Origin: Collinsella aerofaciens
GTDB lineage: Bacteria; Actinomycetota; Coriobacteriia; Coriobacteriales; Coriobacteriaceae
Length of the DNA stretch: 64,000 nucleotides
Assembly (NCBI GenBank): GCA_021639365.1
Contig: JAJXHK010000006.1
Location: forward strand, 1-64,000
Direction of reading: 5' to 3'
The notes beneath the pieces are model-generated. The model was not told the origin of the DNA. It saw only the letters and a list, made by a program, of their open reading frames with translations, and ran no database searches. The position numbers and the translations under genes are program-made. This document shows, piece after piece, positions 59,995 through 64,000 of the stretch. How positions within the stretch are numbered: position 1 is the first letter of the stretch; every line of letters starts with the position of its first letter.

Positions 59995-61932
59995 TCAAGA
60001 GAGCAGGCGCACCAGGCAATCCCATGTTTGCTCCTTGACAAGACAGGCCATGGAATTTCCGCCTGTCGAGAACTCCGTTAGCGTGTCGACAAGCGTTTCG
60101 ATCTGTCCCAGGGCATCGCGTTCATATGAGACGAGAAATACGGCTTGCACCTGCAAACCCTCTTCATTCCAAACGATCGGTTGCTCGGCAATTCCCGTCC
60201 AAACATAGGTTTCGTCACTACATGCACACACGGGATGCGGCACTGCGATGCAATCGCCAAGCGTCGTGGCAACAAGAGCCTCGCGTTGCCACACAAGACC
60301 CGTGAATCCCTCGTCCACAAGCCCGCTCGCCAGAGCCCGCTCGCACAAAAAGTTCAGAAGATCCTCTTTCGTGGAAAACGGCAAATGGGCGTAAAAACGT
60401 TCGAGGGAAAACCCTCCCACTTCACTTACCTGAGGGTTGGTATCGTGCAAAATGAGGCGGACGCGCGCCGTTTGAGCTTCATCCAGCACAAACGGAACTC
60501 TATATGTCGGCACCGGCAGTTTCCGATCGAGCTCGACCGTTGTAAAGACGCAGTCTATGTCGGAGAAATCAACGGTGGCCAGCTGAGGACAATCAACCGC
60601 TCGCACGCTTTCGAGCAGTTCGGAAAACTTATTGGTCCAAGTTCGCTCCAGCAGCATACCGCCGCTCCGCCCGCCTCCCATCACAACGAGCACTCTGTGC
60701 TTCTCGGGCATCACGCGACGCCGCTCCAAGGCGAAGGCAAAAAGAAGCGCCAGATAGCCCCGCTCGTCCTCAGAGGGAGCTACGCCATAGTGACGCCTCA
60801 GCACCTCGCCCGCAATACCTGCCATACCGTATGCAAACGGATAGGCATCTCGAACTTCCGCGAGTACCGGATTCTCAAGATCCATGTGGTACTTCAGTCT
60901 TACTGCCAGAGGGGCCACATGCTGGGCAAGCCGCATGCGCAAATCGAGATCGGCTAGAAAATCGAAATGGCATGCACGGTCGACCTCGTCGAGAATCTCA
61001 AGCACCACCGACCAGATCTCATCGGAAACCGTAGATGGAGCGTCGGGCGTGGATGCCGGGACTTCTCCCGCAGGACACTCAAGCGTTCTCTTGGAAGCAA
61101 AATGCAACGCGATGTAGGCAATCTCTTCCGACGGCAGGGCAAAAGATGTGCGTTCCTTTATAAGCTGTGCAAAATCTTGCGCCCACGCATACTCTGAAGA
61201 GGCCTTGATATGCGCAAGCTGATCGGCAGGCATCTGGAGCGTTGAGCCGCGTGAGACACGGACAAAAGCAATGGTCGCATGCAGCATGAGATTACGACGG
61301 GCAACGGCCGTCAACGCGATACCATTGCGCGCCGCCACTTCATCGAGGCAGGAGACCAGATCTTCCACGGAAACGCCCCGTACGCTATCGACCATCGTCA
61401 TGAGGGATTTTCTCCCTATCCGCCCAGCGGCATCGATATACCGCGAGGCAAGATGGGCAAGACAGAGGCGGCGATTCAGTTCAAGCCCCTTTACGCGGAT
61501 GCCGTAATGCGGACGACGCTCCAGCGAAAGGTCGTAGCGCGCAAGCATCTCCTCAACCTCGCGAAGCTCAGTCGAAAGCGTGCGGCGCGTCACGTAAAGC
61601 CGCTCCTCAAAATCATCCAATGTGATCCATGCGGGGCGAAACAGCAAATCGAGCAACATGGCATCTACACGCTGCTCTGAGGTTGAAGGCGAAATATCCC
61701 ACGGCGCCCCTCCTTTTAGCAGATCATGGAAAGCATGCTCATCGGTCACGACCAAGGTGTATGCGCCATTTTTCGAGCCGATGTGCGCTGCGTTTTCCAT
61801 TTCCCTGTTTGACCGAACAAACCAATTACGGACGGTGCGGGTCGATACATCGAAATGCCCGGCGACAATCGCTGCTGGGCAACTCGGGTGCTCTTGCACG
61901 AACTCGATAAATGCGGCGATCTTCTCATTCAC
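59995..61932 (-). CDS. PRD-containing transcriptional regulator with PTS EIIA-like domain (2)
   Basis: A 645-residue LicR-type regulator, paralogue of the gene at 54528. It has helix-turn-helix (CPAAIVAGHFDVSTRTVRNW), PRD domains (LHATIAFVRVSRG, YIALHFASKR, RLAQHVAPLAVRLKYHM), an EIIB-like region, and an EIIA domain with LGDCIAVPHPVCAC (His). The EIIB-like site reads VLVVMGGGRSGG: the phosphorylatable Cys of regulator 1 is replaced by Met. GTG at 61932 follows AAGGAG. It is the first gene of the minus-strand unit with EIIBC and GH1 C. Confidence 0.86.
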   Translation of the reverse strand: MNEKIAAFIEFVQEHPSCPAAIVAGHFDVSTRTVRNWFVRSNREMENAAHIGSKNGAYTLVVTDEHAFHDLLKGGAPWDISPSTSEQRVDAMLLDLLFRPAWITLDDFEERLYVTRRTLSTELREVEEMLARYDLSLERRPHYGIRVKGLELNRRLCLAHLASRYIDAAGRIGRKSLMTMVDSVRGVSVEDLVSCLDEVAARNGIALTAVARRNLMLHATIAFVRVSRGSTLQMPADQLAHIKASSEYAWAQDFAQLIKERTSFALPSEEIAYIALHFASKRTLECPAGEVPASTPDAPSTVSDEIWSVVLEILDEVDRACHFDFLADLDLRMRLAQHVAPLAVRLKYHMDLENPVLAEVRDAYPFAYGMAGIAGEVLRRHYGVAPSEDERGYLALLFAFALERRRVMPEKHRVLVVMGGGRSGGMLLERTWTNKFSELLESVRAVDCPQLATVDFSDIDCVFTTVELDRKLPVPTYRVPFVLDEAQTARVRLILHDTNPQVSEVGGFSLERFYAHLPFSTKEDLLNFLCERALASGLVDEGFTGLVWQREALVATTLGDCIAVPHPVCACSDETYVWTGIAEQPIVWNEEGLQVQAVFLVSYERDALGQIETLVDTLTEFSTGGNSMACLVKEQTWDCLVRLLS

Positions 61933-62285
61933 GGAAAGTCTCCTTAATCGTCTGCAGCGCATAGTGGTAAATCAAACCGTCCTTTGCCTCGTGCATCTCG
62001 AACGGCATCGCCCCCGCTCAAGCCAGAACCTCATCGTATCCGGCCCACGGTCTGAAGGCGCATCATGCCCCATTATCCCATGCGAACGGTCTCGTCGAAA
62101 CATCATGCATCGCCCCGTAAGCCTTCAAGCATGCACGGGTTCTCAAAACGTGTTTGCCACATCCTAAGGGATCGACGATGACGACCTCGATCAACATGCC
62201 CCACGAAGTCTCATATGCAGTAACGGATACAGACCGCCTTCCTCGCCGCGTGAACAGGGGGGGCGTCCCCTGTTCACGGCCCACG
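61933..62285. other. Intergenic region with a third type of palindrome
   Basis: 353 bp without an intact gene. Minus-strand text near 62230-62070 (LIEVVIVDPLGCGKHVLRTR) looks coding-like but has no start. GTGAACAGGGG (62250-62260) and CCCCTGTTCAC (62267-62277) form a hairpin that resembles the other REP palindromes in design and abuts the flavodoxin stop. Confidence 0.55.
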
Positions 62286-62816
62286 TTATGCCAGCTTGCG
62301 GGCAAGCGCACGGACCTCTTCCAGCTTGGGCGAGGAGGCCATGCTGTCGCGCGCCTCCATGCCGCTGATGGTGACGATGCCCTGGTCCTCCCACTTGCAG
62401 TAGGCGCAGGTGGCCTTGTACATGGCGATCGCCGCGTCGTACACGCCCTCGCTGTGGCTGTCGAGCAAAAGCGCCGTCTTGGTAAACGGGAAGCCGGTGG
62501 CACCGAAGGCGTACAGGCGGTCGATGGCAGCCTTCTCCTGCGCCGTGATATCGAACCAATAGATCGGCGACGCGAAGACGACCATGTCGGTACCCTTGAG
62601 CGCCTCGATCACGCCGGCCATGTCGTCCTTCTGCACGCAGGTGCCCTCATGGGCGAAGCAGTACTGGCAGCCCAGACAGCCGGCGATCTTCTTGCTGGCA
62701 ACGCGGACGACCTCGACCGTGTGGCCACCCTCGCGCGCGGTCTCGGCAAAGGCGTCGACCATTGTGTCGGTGTTGGCGCCCTTGCGCGGGCTGCCGCTCA
62801 AAACAACGATATTCAT
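62286..62816 (-). CDS. Flavodoxin / NADPH-dependent FMN reductase family protein
   Basis: A 176-residue protein of the FMN reductase/flavodoxin-like fold. It starts MNIVVLSGSPRKGANTDTMV (phosphate loop) and has a Cys pair GCLGCQYCFAHEGTCVQ and FASPIYWFDITAQEKAAIDR, typical of the iron-sulfur flavoprotein-like reductases of anaerobes. It uses FMN to reduce quinones or other acceptors. ATG at 62816 has AGGGGAG six bases before. Its 3' end exists as a second, broken copy at 47495-47575. Confidence 0.88.
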   Translation of the reverse strand: MNIVVLSGSPRKGANTDTMVDAFAETAREGGHTVEVVRVASKKIAGCLGCQYCFAHEGTCVQKDDMAGVIEALKGTDMVVFASPIYWFDITAQEKAAIDRLYAFGATGFPFTKTALLLDSHSEGVYDAAIAMYKATCAYCKWEDQGIVTISGMEARDSMASSPKLEEVRALARKLA

Positions 62817-62834
62817 AGAATTCTCCCCTCTTGG

Positions 62835-62862
62835 GTGCCGCAGGCGCGCGGCACGTTTTTTG
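62835..62862 (+). terminator. Plus-strand terminator-like hairpin without an upstream gene
   Basis: GTGCCGC (62835-62841) pairs with GCGGCAC (62848-62854), followed by GTTTTTTG. No plus-strand gene ends here, so it may be a relic. The rest of 62817-63138 holds no gene I can support; a minus frame at 62912-63097 (61 codons, no clear ribosome binding site) could be a fragment. Confidence 0.45.
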
Positions 62863-63138
62863 TTGTAACCAAAACGGATGGAGCTATTCAATCGCCTGCA
62901 AATCACATCTCTTATTCGAGCTCTCCAGACACAATCTCATTGGCTAAAACCTCCTCTGCCGCCTTAATTCTTTCTCCGAAAATTGAGCAGCACATCATTG
63001 CTCGCAAAGTGTCAGCTGTGGGAAAATTAATTTGACCTTTCTCCCTGCTCGCGTGAGCGTTCGCGTGTATGAGCCTAGCCGCATCGGGCAGGCGCAATAT
63101 AGATCCACGGAAACCGGCCTACGAACAAGGAGTGCCTT

Positions 63139-64000
63139 ATGTATGGACAGCATGTTGCACCACAAACCCATAACAAACGAACTGGCCTGTCTATCCGCGA
63201 CGTCAAGCGTCATGCTGGCATCAGAGTCGCCGTTTTCGGAGTAAGCATTCTTGTGGCAGGGCAGCTTTTGCTACCCTGCGCAGCGCTGGCGACCGAAATG
63301 ACCGAACCCGATGTCACAGCACCCATTACCCGCGATGAAGCCAACGCGGAAGGCAGCATCACAGCAACCACCGTCGTCGATCACTACTACGACCTTGAGT
63401 TATCCCCTGCCTTCATGTTGGTCCAGAACGAACCGTTCGTATATGACTTCCCCGACAAACCCGAGGACTTCGTCTACGGGCTTAACGACACCGTCCACCT
63501 CTTCAAGATCGACACCGATACCGAAAGCCTTATAAAAACCGAGAACCCCAAAGAGGCGAGCGTCTCTATTACCCTGACCATGATCGATAATCACGTACGA
63601 GCAACTGTAGTCTTTACAGGCGGCTACGCCGACGACCAAATCCCTTACAGACTGAACCTCATCAGCTCGACCCACCTTGGCACACACATTGATCATGACT
63701 TCGACAGCGGGCAGGGGATTATGCGCGAGACGCGGCACGATTACTACATCCGCTACGTATTCGACAGCGACGTGCACCTGATCGCAACCGACACGACCGG
63801 TCCGCAGCCCGACCCCGGCGCCAAGCCGAACCCAGAGGTCAAACCCAATCCAGAAACCAAGCCCGAACCCACACCGCAGCCTAATGCAGAAAAGCCCACG
63901 GCAAATCCCGTTTCCACCAAGGCGGCAGCGACAGTTAAACCAGTCGAGACCACCCTGCCCGCAACGGGCGACAACCGTGCGCTAGCGGTCGTCCTTGGTG
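63139..64000 (+). CDS. Sortase-anchored surface protein, N-terminal part to sorting signal (cut by window edge)
   Basis: The frame is open from ATG at 63139 (AAGGAG ten bases before) to the right edge, about 287 codons. Residues 30-55 are a signal-like helix (VAVFGVSILVAGQLLLPC, cleaved near ALAT). Residues 80-215 form a beta-rich domain of unknown family. A Pro-rich spacer follows (PQPDPGAKPNPEVKPNPETK), then LPATGDNRALAVVLG, the start of a canonical LPxTG sorting signal. It should be anchored to the peptidoglycan by sortase. The remaining membrane segment and tail lie outside the window. Confidence 0.83.
   Translation, partial: MYGQHVAPQTHNKRTGLSIRDVKRHAGIRVAVFGVSILVAGQLLLPCAALATEMTEPDVTAPITRDEANAEGSITATTVVDHYYDLELSPAFMLVQNEPFVYDFPDKPEDFVYGLNDTVHLFKIDTDTESLIKTENPKEASVSITLTMIDNHVRATVVFTGGYADDQIPYRLNLISSTHLGTHIDHDFDSGQGIMRETRHDYYIRYVFDSDVHLIATDTTGPQPDPGAKPNPEVKPNPETKPEPTPQPNAEKPTANPVSTKAAATVKPVETTLPATGDNRALAVVLG

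Noticed and set aside
63044..63244. A plus-strand 70-codon frame starting near 63032.
   Set aside because: It is in another frame from the LPATG protein start at 63139, which has the better ribosome binding site and signal peptide.

Overview
The window looks like chromosomal DNA of a Gram-positive, GC-rich, anaerobic gut actinobacterium, most likely a Collinsella-type member of the Coriobacteriia. This rests on the GC-rich codon use, the LPxTG and lipobox surface proteins, the LuxR-type regulators, the NapH-like/TlpA redox genes, the many GH1/PTS genes and the abundance of short intergenic palindromes. It is an inference; no 16S or database search was possible. I see no rRNA, tRNA, CRISPR array, integrase or intact transposase.

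Layout. 1-5.9 kb: start of prfC (RF3), a GntR-ABC exporter operon, a methyltransferase, a ClC chloride channel, a LOG-type protein and a small ion channel. 6.1-12.6 kb: two hybrid histidine kinases that sense through periplasmic-binding-type domains, one with the domains built in and one with a separate lipoprotein. 12.7-16.1 kb: PatB/MalY aminotransferase, TrmO, an XRE-zinc ribbon-TipAS regulator and a glutaredoxin. 16.1-18.6 kb: a small AT-richer island (unknown DNA-binding-like protein plus a BrnT-like toxin/RHH antitoxin pair) bracketed by two ~130 bp composite direct repeats. 18.6-21.1 kb: a radical-SAM peptide locus of the ACGX type (repeat-rich Cys precursor, PNPOx-ferredoxin protein, SPASM radical SAM enzyme) divergent from an HxlR regulator. 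21.2-22.9 kb: macrodomain plus class-M sirtuin. 23-32.8 kb: dus, an unknown membrane protein, a large MacB/FtsX-like ABC protein, and a TlpA/NapH-like/CD1871A-like redox operon divergent from a two-component system.

32.8-39.7 kb: a relic of the 3' end of guaA, a LuxR regulator, a 1455-residue exported surface protein and a lipoprotein. 40.1-44.4 kb: a divergent type IIA topoisomerase pair. 44.6-47.4 kb: a second HxlR regulator divergent from an NAD(P)-binding protein, then an AAA/DUF4143 ATPase. 47.5-48.0 kb: a broken PNPOx gene fused to a flavodoxin tail. 48.4-61.9 kb: a large beta-glucoside PTS locus with EIIA, three GH1 enzymes, ROK kinase, VOC protein, Gfo/Idh/MocA oxidoreductase, EIIBC and two PRD regulators. 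62.3-64 kb: flavodoxin and the start of an LPATG-anchored protein that runs off the window.

How the genes work together. The PTS locus should import and phosphorylate glucosides (EIIA with EIIBC), split them (GH1), and handle the released sugar or aglycone (ROK, oxidoreductase, VOC), with PRD regulators sensing PTS phosphorylation. The ACGX locus should make a modified cysteine-containing peptide of unknown function. Both HxlR divergons carry nearly the same palindromic motif (AGTTACnAAAAGGTA), so they probably share an operator type. At least three families of palindromic REP-like elements are scattered between genes and in two places overlap gene ends; one supplies the last codons and the stop codon of the sirtuin.
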